DNA of 64,000 nt from Paracoccus haematequi (GCA_945881965.1 CAMCVS010000005.1:62001-126000); one strand, 5' to 3'. Positions 1-8,947 are shown, numbered from the stretch's first letter. Made by a program: numbers and translations. The notes: generated from the letters alone by a model not told the origin.

Positions 1-822
1 AACGATTCGAACGTCACGCCGCGCCAGTTGGACATGGCCGACAAGATGATCGAAGCGGGCATCCTGCGGTCCAAATTCAACTGGAGCTTTGTGACCGCCC
101 CTGACGCATCCGACCTGCGCCCCGAAGCCGCCGGTCTGGGCGTGGCGCTGATCGGCACGCTGTATATGATGTTCCTGGTGCTGATCTTTACCCTACCCAT
201 CGGGGTGGCCGCGTCGATCTATCTTGAAGAATTCGCGCCCAAGAACTGGTTCACCGACCTGATCGAGGTGAACATCTCGAACCTTGCCGCCGTGCCGTCC
301 ATCGTGTTCGGGATCCTGGGTCTTGCGATCTTCATCAACTTTGCCGGACTGCCGGCATCCGCCCCGCTGGTGGGGGCGCTGGTGATCACGCTGATGACGC
401 TGCCGACGATCATCATCGCCACGCGCGCCTCGATCCGCGCCGTGCCGCCGTCGATCCGCGATGCGGCTTTGGGTGTCGGCGCGTCCAAGATGCAGACCGT
501 GTTTCACCACGTCCTGCCCTTGGCCATGCCGGGCATCCTGACCGGCACTATCCTTGGCCTCGCTTCGGCCATCGGGGAAACCGGCCCGCTGTTGCTGATC
601 GGCATGGTGGCTTTCGTAACCAACTATCCCGCCGGACCGCTGGACGGCGGTTTTCTTGACCCGGCCAGCGCGCTGCCGGTGCAGGTCTATTCCTGGGCGT
701 CGCGGTCGGACCCGGCCTTTATCGAACGGTCTTCGGGGGCGATCATCGTCCTGTTGATCCTCCTTGTCATCATGAACGTGTCGGCCATCCTGTTGCGCCG
801 CCGCTTTGAACGCCGCTGGTAA
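1..822 (+). CDS. pstA: Phosphate ABC transporter permease PstA, 5'-truncated by the window edge
   Basis: This is the C-terminal part of the inner-membrane permease that, with PstC and the ATPase PstB, imports inorganic phosphate delivered by PstS. The frame is open from base 1, so the gene begins outside the window and the ATG at 28 is probably internal. About six hydrophobic helices are visible. The cytoplasmic loop with the EAA-type motif that docks on the ATPase is present (A-A-L-G-V-G-A-S-K near residue 150 of the visible part), followed by a conserved E-T-G-P-L stretch. It ends 17 bases before pstB, so the two are one operon. Rhodobacterales PstA proteins carry long N-terminal extensions, which fits a start well upstream. 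The family call is secure. Confidence 0.93.
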   Translation, partial: NDSNVTPRQLDMADKMIEAGILRSKFNWSFVTAPDASDLRPEAAGLGVALIGTLYMMFLVLIFTLPIGVAASIYLEEFAPKNWFTDLIEVNISNLAAVPSIVFGILGLAIFINFAGLPASAPLVGALVITLMTLPTIIIATRASIRAVPPSIRDAALGVGASKMQTVFHHVLPLAMPGILTGTILGLASAIGETGPLLLIGMVAFVTNYPAGPLDGGFLDPASALPVQVYSWASRSDPAFIERSSGAIIVLLILLVIMNVSAILLRRRFERRW

Positions 823-839
823 GCGAAAAGGAACCCGCC

Positions 840-1640
840 ATGTACGACACGCCCAATTCGACGGAGGCATCCGTGAGCCAGACCCATATCAAGATCGCAG
901 CGCGCGGTGTTCAGGTGCATTACGGCGAAAAGCACGCGCTGAAGGATGTCGATGTCGATATCCTCGACAAGACCGTGACCGCCTTCATCGGCCCGTCGGG
1001 CTGTGGCAAGTCCACCTTCCTGCGCTGCCTGAACCGCATGAACGACACCGTTTCCGTGGCGCGCGTGTCGGGTGAAATCCTGCTGGACGGCGAAGACATC
1101 TATGACAAGCGCGTCGACCCGGTGCAGTTGCGCGCCAAAGTCGGCATGGTGTTCCAGAAACCGAACCCGTTCCCCAAGTCGATCTATGACAACGTGGCTT
1201 ACGGCCCGCGCATCCACGGCCTGACCAAATCCAAGGCTGAACTGGATGAAATCGTCGAGACCAGCCTGAAAAAGGCCGCACTTTGGAACGAGGTCAAGGA
1301 TCGCCTGCAGGAAACCGGCACCGGCCTGTCGGGTGGCCAGCAACAGCGCCTGTGCATCGCGCGCGCTGTGGCCACCGCACCCGAAGTGCTGCTGATGGAC
1401 GAACCCTGTTCGGCGCTGGACCCCATCGCCACCGCGCAGGTCGAGGAACTGATTGACGAGTTGCGCAGCACATTCTCGGTGGTGATCGTGACCCACTCGA
1501 TGCAGCAGGCCGCCCGCGTCAGCCAGAAAACCGCATTCTTCCACCTGGGCAATCTGGTGGAATACGACGCGACGCAAACGATCTTTACAAACCCCAAGGA
1601 TCCGCGCACCGAAAGCTACATCACGGGCCGGATCGGCTGA
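840..1640 (+). CDS. pstB: Phosphate ABC transporter ATP-binding protein PstB
   Basis: This is the cytoplasmic ATPase subunit that powers high-affinity phosphate uptake through PstA/PstC (EC 7.3.2.1). It has 266 residues, slightly longer than the usual 250-260. The Walker A motif G-P-S-G-C-G-K-S lies at residues 51-58, the ABC signature L-S-G-G-Q-Q-Q-R at about 163, and Walker B V-L-L-M-D-E-P at about 183, followed by the S-A-L-D loop and the switch histidine in V-T-H-S. The ATG at 840 follows a GGAA-type ribosome site. A later GTG at 873 could also serve, since the first 15 residues look like a non-conserved tail. It lies between pstA and phoU with short gaps, the classic order. Confidence 0.97.
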   Translation: MYDTPNSTEASVSQTHIKIAARGVQVHYGEKHALKDVDVDILDKTVTAFIGPSGCGKSTFLRCLNRMNDTVSVARVSGEILLDGEDIYDKRVDPVQLRAKVGMVFQKPNPFPKSIYDNVAYGPRIHGLTKSKAELDEIVETSLKKAALWNEVKDRLQETGTGLSGGQQQRLCIARAVATAPEVLLMDEPCSALDPIATAQVEELIDELRSTFSVVIVTHSMQQAARVSQKTAFFHLGNLVEYDATQTIFTNPKDPRTESYITGRIG

Positions 1641-1652
1641 GGAGCCCATAAC

Positions 1653-2369
1653 ATGACGCAAGAACATATCCAGTCGGTCTTTGACCGCGATCTGGAAGCC
1701 ATTCAGGCGCATATCATCCGCATGGGTGGGCTGGTCGAAGAGGCGATCCTTGATGCCTCCAAGTCGCTCGAAGAGCGCGACATGGAACTGGCCACCCGCG
1801 TGCGCGACAATGACAGCGCCATCGACGGGCTGGAAGAGTTGGTCAATGACGAATGTGCCCGCCTGATCGCGCTCCGCGCGCCCACTGCTGTGGACCTGCG
1901 TCTGGCGCTGACCGTGATGAAGGTCGCGGGCAATCTGGAACGCATCGGCGACTATGCCAAGAACATGGCCAAGCGCACCGGCGTCTTGATCCAGATGACG
2001 CCGGTGAACGGCGCCCATGCCGCGCTGCGCCGCATGGCGCGCGAGGTGCAGGGCCTGCTGAAGGACGCGCTGGACGCGTTCATCCAGCGTGACGCCGAAC
2101 TGGCCCGCGACGTGATCCGCCGCGACCGCGACATCGACCAGATGTATAACGCGCTGTTCCGCGAATTCCTGACCTTCATGATGGAAGACCCGCGCAATAT
2201 CACGCCCTGCATGCATCTGCATTTCATCGCCAAGAACACCGAGCGCATGGGCGACCATGTGACCTCGATCGCCGAACAAGTGGTCTATCTGGTGACGGGC
2301 GAGCGGCCTGACGACGTGCGCCCGAAGGGTGACACCACGTCCACCCTGGCGTTCCACCAGGAGGATTGA
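1653..2369 (+). CDS. phoU: Phosphate signalling complex protein PhoU
   Basis: PhoU links the Pst transporter to the PhoR/PhoB two-component system and keeps the Pho regulon off when phosphate is plentiful. The 238-residue product has the expected two-fold repeat of three-helix bundles. Each repeat has the metal-binding E/DxxxD-type pattern: E-R-I-G-D-Y-A-K-N near residue 97, and the matching E-R-M-G-D-H-V-T near residue 197. It starts 12 bases after pstB with a GGAG ribosome site and is followed after 4 bases by phoB, so all four genes probably share one transcript. PhoR is not next to phoB in this window. Confidence 0.96.
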   Translation: MTQEHIQSVFDRDLEAIQAHIIRMGGLVEEAILDASKSLEERDMELATRVRDNDSAIDGLEELVNDECARLIALRAPTAVDLRLALTVMKVAGNLERIGDYAKNMAKRTGVLIQMTPVNGAHAALRRMAREVQGLLKDALDAFIQRDAELARDVIRRDRDIDQMYNALFREFLTFMMEDPRNITPCMHLHFIAKNTERMGDHVTSIAEQVVYLVTGERPDDVRPKGDTTSTLAFHQED

Positions 2370-2373
2370 TCCC

Positions 2374-3063
2374 ATGGCCGGGCAAGTGCCGAAAGTCCTC
2401 ATCATCGAGGACGAACCCGCCCAGCGGGAAGTGCTGGCCTATAATCTCGAAGCCGAAGGCTTTCAGGTGGCACAGGCGGGTGACGGCGAAGAAGGTCTGC
2501 TGCTGGTCGAGGAAGAAACGCCCGACCTGATTCTGCTGGACTGGATGTTGCCCGGTCTGTCGGGGATCGAGGTCTGCCGCCGCCTGAAATCGAAATCCGA
2601 AACCCGTGGCCTGCCGGTGGTGATGTTGTCGGCCCGTTCCGAAGAAGTGGACAGGGTGCGGGGCCTCGAAACCGGGGCGGATGACTATATGGTCAAGCCC
2701 TATTCGCTGGCCGAACTGATGGCGCGCGTCCGCGCGCATCTGCGCCGCTCGCGGCCTGCGTCGGTGGGCGAACGGCTGGAATGGACCGATATCGTGCTGG
2801 ACAGCGAAACCCACCGGGTGACGCGCAGCGGGCAGGAATTGAAACTGGGCCCGACCGAGTTTCGCCTGCTGACCACGTTCATGGAACGGCCCGGTCGGGT
2901 CTGGAGCCGGGAACAACTGTTGGACCGGGTCTGGGGCCGCGATATCTATGTCGATACCCGGACGGTGGATGTGCATGTTGGGCGGCTGCGCAAGGCGCTG
3001 ACCAAGCATGGCCACGAAGACCCGGTGCGCACCGTGCGCGGCGCGGGTTACGCGCTGGGGTGA
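2374..3063 (+). CDS. phoB: Phosphate regulon response regulator PhoB
   Basis: This is a DNA-binding response regulator of the OmpR/PhoB family that activates pst and other phosphate-starvation genes when phosphorylated. Residues 5-120 form the receiver domain with the acidic pocket E-D-E, phospho-acceptor Asp56 in L-L-D-W-M-L-P, the switch Ser/Thr and Lys106 in the V-K-P motif. Residues 130-229 form a winged-helix domain ending in the typical R-G-A-G-Y. The start is the ATG at 2374, which has an excellent AGGAGG ribosome site at 2358-2363. An in-frame opening further upstream lies inside phoU and gives no conserved residues. Sitting directly after phoU, it makes the operon feed back on itself. 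Confidence 0.95.
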   Translation: MAGQVPKVLIIEDEPAQREVLAYNLEAEGFQVAQAGDGEEGLLLVEEETPDLILLDWMLPGLSGIEVCRRLKSKSETRGLPVVMLSARSEEVDRVRGLETGADDYMVKPYSLAELMARVRAHLRRSRPASVGERLEWTDIVLDSETHRVTRSGQELKLGPTEFRLLTTFMERPGRVWSREQLLDRVWGRDIYVDTRTVDVHVGRLRKALTKHGHEDPVRTVRGAGYALG

Positions 3064-3076
3064 TTAACGTGGCCAA

Positions 3077-3982
3077 TCAACGGGGCAGGGGCGGTTCGCC
3101 CTCGGCCTCGACAGCCAGCCAGTCGCGGAAGCGGCGCAGCGCGGGCTGCGTGTCGCGCCCCTCGGGCCAGACCAGCCAATAGGCCCCGATCGTCGGCGTG
3201 GCGCCGCCCCATGCGGGCACCAGTGCATCCTGCGCCAAGGGCGCTTCGGCCAGATAATCCGGCAACAGCGCCACGCCCAGCCCGTGAATGGCGGCCTGCG
3301 TGATGGTGGCGAACTGGTCGTGGACCATGCCGCGCGGCACCGGCGCAGTGACACCCCAATGCGCCAGCCAATCCGCCCAGGCCCGTGGCCGTGTGGCGAT
3401 CTGCAACAATGGCAGCGCCAGCAAATCTTCGGGGCGCGCCACACTGTGCCGCGCCAACAGGGACGGCGCACAGACCGGGATGACCACCTCATCGCGCAGT
3501 TTCAGATGGTCGCAGCCCAGCCAGTCGTCATGGCCATAATGGATGGCCGCATCGAACGGCTCGCGGGTGAAATCGAACCGCGACAGCCGCGTGGCCATAT
3601 GCACGGTGATGTCGGGGTTCGCCTCGGTAAACCGGGGCAGGCGCGGCACAAGCCAGCGCATCCCAAAGGTGGGCAGGATCGCCAGATGCAGTGCGCCGCC
3701 ATCCGGGATCACGCGGATACGCTGGCTGGCCTGCGCGATCCGGTCCAGCGCCGCGCGGATATCTGCCGCATAGCCACGCGCCGCAGGCGTCAGCGTCAGC
3801 CGGTTTCCCGCGCGTTCGGCCAGCGTGACGCCCAACAGCGCTTCCAGCCCCTGCAACTGGCGGCTGACCGCGCTTTGGGTCAGCGCCAGTTCCGCCGCCA
3901 CCGCTGTCACCGACCCCAGCCGGTCCAGCGATTCCAGCGCCGACAGCATCGACAGGGGCGGCAACAGACGGCGCGGCGGCAT
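3077..3982 (-). CDS. LysR-family transcriptional regulator, probable regulator of the divergent gcdH operon
   Basis: This is a 301-residue LysR-type regulator. The N-terminal winged HTH (residues 5-65) contains the signature run with A-L-T-Q-S-A-V-S-R-Q, and the rest is a two-lobed effector-binding domain of the periplasmic-binding fold, resembling the GcvA/AmpR branch. The ATG at 3982 was chosen because the HTH begins a few residues later; in-frame codons further upstream would run into the control region. It is divergent from glutaryl-CoA dehydrogenase with a 98-base gap that holds a T-N11-A palindrome. In Pseudomonas a LysR protein, GcdR, sits beside gcdH and responds to glutarate, so a similar role is inferred here. 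The effector is not known from sequence. Confidence 0.9.
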   Translation of the reverse strand: MPPRRLLPPLSMLSALESLDRLGSVTAVAAELALTQSAVSRQLQGLEALLGVTLAERAGNRLTLTPAARGYAADIRAALDRIAQASQRIRVIPDGGALHLAILPTFGMRWLVPRLPRFTEANPDITVHMATRLSRFDFTREPFDAAIHYGHDDWLGCDHLKLRDEVVIPVCAPSLLARHSVARPEDLLALPLLQIATRPRAWADWLAHWGVTAPVPRGMVHDQFATITQAAIHGLGVALLPDYLAEAPLAQDALVPAWGGATPTIGAYWLVWPEGRDTQPALRRFRDWLAVEAEGEPPLPR

Positions 3983-4002
3983 CAGTGTATTCCCTTTTGG
4001 AA

Positions 4003-4015
4003 TGGCAGTCTGCCA
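4003..4015. promoter_or_regulatory. Candidate LysR operator (T-N11-A palindrome)
   Basis: The 13 bases TGGCAGTCTGCCA form a perfect 5-base inverted repeat around a 3-base centre and match the T-N11-A rule of LysR boxes. The site lies between the divergent LysR gene and gcdH, 20 bases upstream of the LysR start and 65 upstream of the gcdH start. Binding is inferred. Confidence 0.5.
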
Positions 4016-4080
4016 AAGCATTGTTGGACGCAGACGCGCGCGCAAGGTAATCTTGGTGCAACCTGACAGGAGCACCCGCG

Positions 4081-5304
4081 ATGAAAGACGAAACCCGCGT
4101 TCTCAGCGCCAAGGAACAGCCCGATCTGGGCAGCTTTGACTGGGCCGATCCCTTTCTGATCGAGGATCAGCTGACCGACGAAGAGCGCATGATGCGCGAC
4201 GCCGCCCGCAGCTATTGCGACGAAAAGCTGATGCCGCGTATCAAGACCGCCTTTGCCGAAGAACAGACCGACCCCGAGATTTTCCGCGAAATGGGCGCGA
4301 TGGGCCTCTTGGGCACCACTATCCCCGAGGCGTATGGCGGGCTGGGCGCGGGGTATGTCACCTATGGCCTGATCGCGCGCGAGGTCGAGCGGGTCGATTC
4401 GGGATACCGCTCGATGATGTCGGTGCAATCGTCGCTCGTCATGTATCCGATCTATGCCTATGGCACCGAAGAACAGCGCCAGAAATACCTGCCCAAACTC
4501 GCCACCGGCGAATGGATCGGCTGTTTCGGCCTGACCGAACCCGATGCCGGGTCTGACCCCGCCGGCATGAAAACCCGCGCGGTGAAAACCGCCAATGGCT
4601 ATCGCCTGAACGGCGGCAAGATGTGGATTTCCAATGCGCCCATCGCGGATGTGTTCGTGGTCTGGGCGAAATCCGACGCGCATGGCGGCAAGATCCGGGG
4701 TTTCATCCTTGAAAAGGGCATGAAGGGGCTGTCCGCGCCCAAGATCCTGAACAAGATGAGCCTGCGCGCGTCCATCACCGGCGAGATCGTGATGGAGGAT
4801 GTGGACGTTGGCGAGGACGCGCTGTTGCCGTTCGTCGAGGGGCTGAAGGGTCCGTTCGGCTGTCTGAACCGCGCGCGCTATGGCATTTCCTGGGGTGTGC
4901 TGGGGGCGGCCGAATTCTGCTGGCACGCGGCGCGGCAATATGGGCTGGACCGGTTCCAGTTCCGCCGCCCGCTGGCGCAGACGCAACTGTTCCAAAAGAA
5001 ACTGGCCGATATGCAGACCGAGATCACGCTGGGCCTGCAAGCGTCCCTGCGCGTCGGCCGCCTGATGGACGAAGGCCGTGCCGCGCCCGAGATGATTTCC
5101 ATCGTCAAGCGCAACAATTGCGGCAAGGCGCTGGATATCGCGCGGATGTCGCGCGACATGCATGGCGGCAACGGCATCAGCCTGGAATATGGCGTGATCC
5201 GGCACATGGTGAACCTGGAAACCGTGAACACCTATGAAGGCGCGCATGATGTGCATGCGCTGATCCTCGGTCGGGCGCAGACGGGCCTTCAGGCGTTCTT
5301 CTGA
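4081..5304 (+). CDS. gcdH: Glutaryl-CoA dehydrogenase
   Basis: This FAD enzyme oxidises and decarboxylates glutaryl-CoA to crotonyl-CoA, the late step shared by lysine, tryptophan and glutarate breakdown, passing electrons to ETF (EC 1.3.8.6). The 407-residue product has the three acyl-CoA dehydrogenase domains. It shows the flavin/substrate segment with [13 protein letters not shown] near residue 150, and the C-terminal T-Y-E-G-A-H-D motif whose Glu386 is the catalytic base, in the sequence context typical of glutaryl-CoA rather than short-chain dehydrogenases. The ATG has an AGGAG ribosome site 8 bases upstream. The stop codon overlaps the start of the next gene (TGATG), so translation is coupled. 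The neighbouring LysR gene probably controls it. Confidence 0.95.
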   Translation: MKDETRVLSAKEQPDLGSFDWADPFLIEDQLTDEERMMRDAARSYCDEKLMPRIKTAFAEEQTDPEIFREMGAMGLLGTTIPEAYGGLGAGYVTYGLIAREVERVDSGYRSMMSVQSSLVMYPIYAYGTEEQRQKYLPKLATGEWIGCFGLTEPDAGSDPAGMKTRAVKTANGYRLNGGKMWISNAPIADVFVVWAKSDAHGGKIRGFILEKGMKGLSAPKILNKMSLRASITGEIVMEDVDVGEDALLPFVEGLKGPFGCLNRARYGISWGVLGAAEFCWHAARQYGLDRFQFRRPLAQTQLFQKKLADMQTEITLGLQASLRVGRLMDEGRAAPEMISIVKRNNCGKALDIARMSRDMHGGNGISLEYGVIRHMVNLETVNTYEGAHDVHALILGRAQTGLQAFF

Positions 5305-7493
5305 TGTCCACGGACCGGGCCGAGGTGGTCCACGCCGCCTTTCTGGCGCGCGTCGCCAGTGGTGATCTGCCAGCCGTGACAGGCCGCGCGGCGGATGCGG
5401 GGCTGACGCCTGATGATTTGCGCACGATCTGGCGCGCGCAGGCGGGGTCGCGTCATCTGGATCGCGTGGCGCGGCAGATGCAGGCGCGGGGGCAGGGGTT
5501 TTATACCATCGGGTCAAGCGGGCACGAGGGCAACGCCGCCATCGCCCATGCGCTGCGCCCGACCGATCCCGCGCTGCTGCATTACCGCGACGGCGCGTTC
5601 CAGATCGCGCGGGCGGGACAGGTGCCGGGGCAGCGGCCCCTGTGGGACATGCTGCTGTCCTTTGCAGCATCTTCGGAAGACCCGATTTCCGGCGGGCGGC
5701 ACAAGGTGCTGGGGTCAAAGACGCTGAATATCCCGCCGCAGACCTCGACCATTGCCAGCCATCTGCCCAAGGCGGTCGGCATTGCCCATGCCATTGGCTT
5801 GACGCGGCGGATGCCCCCTGACGCGCCGGAATGGCCGCATGACGCTGTTGCGGTCTGTTCCTTTGGCGATGCGTCGCTGAACCATTCCACAGCGCAAGGC
5901 GCGCTGAATGCGGCGGGCTGGGCGGCGTGGCAGGGGGCAGCGCTGCCCTTGCTGTTTGTCTGCGAGGATAACGGGATCGGTATCTCCACGCCCACACCCG
6001 ATGGCTGGGTTGCCGCCGTGCTGGGGTCGCGCCCCGGATTGCGGTATGTCGCGTGCAACGGGCTGGATGTGGTCGAAACCTATACGCAGGCCAAGGCGCT
6101 GGCCGATTGGGTCCGCCGCCACCGCAAGCCTGCCGTGCTTCACATGACCTGTGTGCGGCTTTATGGCCATGCCGGGGCCGATGTCGAAGCCGCCTATCGC
6201 CCGAAGGCCGAGATTGCCGCCGCCGAAGCGAATGACCCGCTGATCCATACCGCCGCCCGCCTGATCGCCGAAGGGGTGATGGATGGGGCAGGGGTTCTGC
6301 ATGATTACAACGCGATAGATGCCGAAGTTCAGGCGTTGGCCGCGCAGGCCGTGACCCGCCCGCGCCTGCAAACCGCAACGGATGTGATGGCGTCGATCAT
6401 CCCGCCGCCGCGCGATCTGCCCCGCCGCAACGGCCCGTCGGACGCGAAACGGGAGGAAACCTTTGGTGCCGCCGACCTGCGCGCATTGGCCGATCCGCAG
6501 CCAATGAACAAGCTGATCAACCTTGGGTTAACCGACCTGATGCTGGCCGACCCCGGCATCGTGATGGCGGGCGAGGATGTGGGCCGCAAAGGCGGCGTCT
6601 ATGGCATCACCAAGGGGCTACAGGGCCGGTTCGGCGCGGCGCGTGTGATTGATACGCTGCTGGATGAGCAGGCCATTCTGGGGCTGGCGATTGGTCTGGC
6701 GCAACAGGGCTATCTGCCGATGCCGGAAATTCAGTTCCTGGCCTATCTGCACAATGCCGAGGACCAGTTGCGCGGCGAGGCGGCGACTTTGTCGTTCTTT
6801 TCCAACGGGCAATACGCCAATCCGATGGTGATCCGCATTGCAGGGCTGGGCTATCAAAAGGGCTTTGGCGGGCATTTCCACAATGACAACAGCCTGGCGG
6901 TGCTGCGCGATATTCCGGGGGTGGTGATCGGTGTGCCGTCCGATGGTGCGGATGCGGTGCGGATGTATCGCGCGGCGGTCGACATGGCGCGACGCGAGGG
7001 GCGTGTGGTGGTGATGGTGGAACCCATCGCGCTCTATTCGATGCGCGATCTGCTGGCGGATGGTGATGGCGGCTGGATGCGGGCTTATCCTGCGCCGGAT
7101 GACATCGTGCGGCCCGGTGAATACGCGGTGCATGGCGCGGGCCGCGCGCTGGCCATCGTGACCTATGGCAACGGGGTCTATCTGTCGCGGCAGGCTCAGG
7201 CCGATCTGGCGGCGCTAGGGCATGATGTGCGGGTGGTCGATCTGCGCTGGCTGGCACCTTTGGAGCCGGAGGCGCTGCTGGCAACCGTATCAGATTGCAG
7301 GGAAATCCTGATCGTCGATGAATGTCGCCGCACGGGCAGCCAATCCGAGGCGCTGGTGACGCTGTTTGCCGAAGACGGGCGACAGGCCGCGCGGATCACC
7401 GCAGAGGACAGTTTCATCGCGACAGGTCCGGCCTATGCCGCGACGTTGCCCAGCCGACAGGGAATCGTGGCGGCAGCGCTGCGGTTGTTGTGA
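5304..7493 (+). CDS. Fused alpha/beta E1 component of a 2-oxoacid dehydrogenase (thiamine diphosphate-dependent)
   Basis: One 729-residue chain joins the two E1 subunits that are separate in branched-chain ketoacid and pyruvate dehydrogenases. The E1-alpha part (about residues 20-350) has the thiamine diphosphate motif beginning G-D-A-S at 188 and closing at E-D-N-G about 30 residues later. The E1-beta part (about 385-729) has the A-G-E-D-V-G and G-G-H-F-H-N segments typical of that subunit. It would decarboxylate a 2-oxoacid and pass the acyl group to a lipoylated E2; no E2 or E3 gene is in the window. It overlaps gcdH by one base. Family knowledge suggests branched-chain ketoacids as substrate, but context suggests 2-oxoadipate, which would yield glutaryl-CoA. 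The specificity is unproven. Confidence 0.85.
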   Translation: MSTDRAEVVHAAFLARVASGDLPAVTGRAADAGLTPDDLRTIWRAQAGSRHLDRVARQMQARGQGFYTIGSSGHEGNAAIAHALRPTDPALLHYRDGAFQIARAGQVPGQRPLWDMLLSFAASSEDPISGGRHKVLGSKTLNIPPQTSTIASHLPKAVGIAHAIGLTRRMPPDAPEWPHDAVAVCSFGDASLNHSTAQGALNAAGWAAWQGAALPLLFVCEDNGIGISTPTPDGWVAAVLGSRPGLRYVACNGLDVVETYTQAKALADWVRRHRKPAVLHMTCVRLYGHAGADVEAAYRPKAEIAAAEANDPLIHTAARLIAEGVMDGAGVLHDYNAIDAEVQALAAQAVTRPRLQTATDVMASIIPPPRDLPRRNGPSDAKREETFGAADLRALADPQPMNKLINLGLTDLMLADPGIVMAGEDVGRKGGVYGITKGLQGRFGAARVIDTLLDEQAILGLAIGLAQQGYLPMPEIQFLAYLHNAEDQLRGEAATLSFFSNGQYANPMVIRIAGLGYQKGFGGHFHNDNSLAVLRDIPGVVIGVPSDGADAVRMYRAAVDMARREGRVVVMVEPIALYSMRDLLADGDGGWMRAYPAPDDIVRPGEYAVHGAGRALAIVTYGNGVYLSRQAQADLAALGHDVRVVDLRWLAPLEPEALLATVSDCREILIVDECRRTGSQSEALVTLFAEDGRQAARITAEDSFIATGPAYAATLPSRQGIVAAALRLL

Positions 7494-7575
7494 ACACCCA
7501 TCTAAATATCGCATAAGCAATATTATGTTAAATATGGTGGAAGAACCCCATCACGCGTCGATCTGACGCATTTTC

Positions 7576-7605
7576 TCGACTTTTCCCCGTCAGCCTTGCT
7601 ATAAC
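7576..7605 (+). promoter_or_regulatory. Candidate sigma-70 promoter of the luxR gene
   Basis: TCGACT (7576-7581) and TATAAC (7600-7605) are separated by 18 bases and lie 28 bases upstream of the LuxR start. Each box has one mismatch to consensus. A small inverted repeat (GCGTC at 7555-7559, GACGC at 7565-7569) sits just upstream and could be an operator or a weak terminator of the preceding operon. Confidence 0.45.
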
Positions 7606-7632
7606 CAGCGGAAATCAGCCGAAAGTCCCTGC

Positions 7633-8418
7633 ATGTCTGCCCCGAGCACCACCGCAATCGCTGACAAGACCATCAGCTATCTTGATCGCCTGACTCGCGC
7701 ACCCACCATCGAAGAACTGTGGCACATGCATTGCCAGCAGATGGCCGAGTTCGGTTTCGACCGCCTGATCTATGGGTTTACCCGCTATCGCACGCCGAAT
7801 TCCTTGGGTGATCCCGAAGATTTCATCGTGCTGACCAACCACAGCACCGACTACACCGACGTGTTCATGGGCCAAGGCCTGTATTTCCACGCGCCGATGA
7901 CCCATTGGGCGCTGGAGAACGAAGGCGCCTGTAGCTGGCGGATACTGGCGCAGAAACTTGCGGGCGGGCAGATATCGCCACAGCAGCTTCGGGTGATGAA
8001 TTTCAACGTGATCCACAAGGTAACAGCGGGTTACACCATCAGCTTCAAATCGCTGTCGCCGCGGATCCGGGGCGCGATTGCCCTGACCGCCCGCCCCGGC
8101 CTGTCACAGGATGGTGTCGATGCGATCTGGGCGGAGCATGGCCAGGATATTCTGGTGATGAACAATGTCGCACATCTGAAAATCATGACCCTGCCGCATT
8201 TCACCCCGGCGCGCGGCCTGACCAAGCGCCAGTTGGAAGCGCTGCAATGGGTGGGCGACGGCAAGACGACACAGGATATCGCCCTTTTGATGGGGCTGAC
8301 GGCGGCCACGGTCGAGAAACATCTGCGGCTGGCGCGCGACGCTCTGGCGGTGGAAACCACGGCGCAGGCCGTGCTGAAAGCCGCGTTTCAGAACCAGATG
8401 TTCGTTCTGGAAGGTTAA
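7633..8418 (+). CDS. LuxR-family regulator with autoinducer-binding domain (LuxR solo)
   Basis: The 261-residue product has an N-terminal autoinducer-binding domain (about residues 25-175) and a C-terminal LuxR helix-turn-helix (about 195-255) with the diagnostic L-T-K-R-Q-L-E-A-L and the conserved T-V-E-K-H-L recognition helix. Such proteins bind acyl-homoserine lactones or related small molecules and control transcription. No LuxI-type synthase gene is found anywhere in this window, so it is a solo here; a synthase could lie elsewhere. The start at 7633 is the first ATG after a plausible promoter. Ligand and targets cannot be told from sequence. Confidence 0.88.
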   Translation: MSAPSTTAIADKTISYLDRLTRAPTIEELWHMHCQQMAEFGFDRLIYGFTRYRTPNSLGDPEDFIVLTNHSTDYTDVFMGQGLYFHAPMTHWALENEGACSWRILAQKLAGGQISPQQLRVMNFNVIHKVTAGYTISFKSLSPRIRGAIALTARPGLSQDGVDAIWAEHGQDILVMNNVAHLKIMTLPHFTPARGLTKRQLEALQWVGDGKTTQDIALLMGLTAATVEKHLRLARDALAVETTAQAVLKAAFQNQMFVLEG

Positions 8419-8559
8419 GCGCGGTCGCTTGTCCGGAATTGTTGCGATTTTGCGATGAGTTCCCGAATTTTCAAGGCTTTGGCGCAGATGCCCCCCCCAT
8501 TTTCGGGGTGGTAAGGAATCCCTGACTTTCGTGACGCAGGGTAAAGACGCAAGCTGATC

Positions 8560-8791
8560 TTGTTCCGTGAGTGGTGGCCTAAGGCCTGGAACATCGAGGT
8601 GGAACCCCTTGGATTATAATGGCTCTTTCGTCTCGCCGGTACGCCGGAGCCGGCCTTTTGCGTATTGGTCCGCAAGGGGTCGGCACAGAAATGGACCGGG
8701 GCTGTGCCTTGCCTCATCCCCAATGTGGGGTGCGGCTCTGATCCTGTCCGCGGCGGTGCTTTGTCCGGGGGGCCGCCGCGGACTTTGGCTT
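8560..8791 (+). ncRNA. Candidate structured RNA (unidentified; 6S-like layout possible)
   Basis: The 545 bases from 8419 to 8963 have no convincing gene. Within them several complementary segments occur in order on the plus strand: GTGAG 8567-8571 with CTCAT 8713-8717 as a possible closing helix (one G-U pair), ACCCCTTG 8604-8611 with CAAGGGGT 8673-8680, GGCTC 8621-8625 with GAGCC 8647-8651, GGCACAG 8682-8688 with CTGTGCC 8702-8708, CCCCA 8718-8722 with TGGGG 8726-8730, and an 11-base stem 8746-8756/8773-8783 followed by a T-rich run. A long rod with a side hairpin on the 3' half of a bubble recalls 6S RNA, but I could not match conserved bases. It could also be the 3' untranslated region of luxR. 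Confidence 0.3.
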
Positions 8792-8913
8792 GTGATCAGG
8801 TCACGGCGCGACCCGCGCCTGATCCGGGAATTTAATGACGTAAAACCAGAACCAATGACGCATTGCACGACCATCTTTGCACGGCACAGATTGTCAGGTG
8901 GGTGAAACAGTAA

Positions 8914-8947
8914 GGCGCCGCGCGGATTTCTCCGGCGGCGCCTTTTT
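8914..8947 (+). terminator. Rho-independent terminator between luxR/RNA region and tsf
   Basis: GGCGCCG (8914-8920) pairs with CGGCGCC (8936-8942), followed by TTTTT (8943-8947). The T run favours the plus strand, implying a transcript reading in from the gene-free region. Read on the minus strand it could also help end tsf, although the U tract there is weaker. Confidence 0.7.

Noticed and set aside
687-2405. Long minus-strand open frame (572 codons) opposite pstB and phoU
   Set aside because: It is antisense to conserved genes, His/Asp-rich in a composition typical of reverse frames in GC-rich DNA, and has no domain.
3982-6378. Minus-strand open frame of 798 codons across gcdH and the E1 gene
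   Set aside because: Antisense to two intact conserved enzymes; low-complexity Arg/Pro/Ala sequence; a reverse-frame artefact of high GC.
8615-8620. TATAAT as a promoter inside the gene-free region
   Set aside because: No -35-like hexamer 16-18 bases upstream on either strand.
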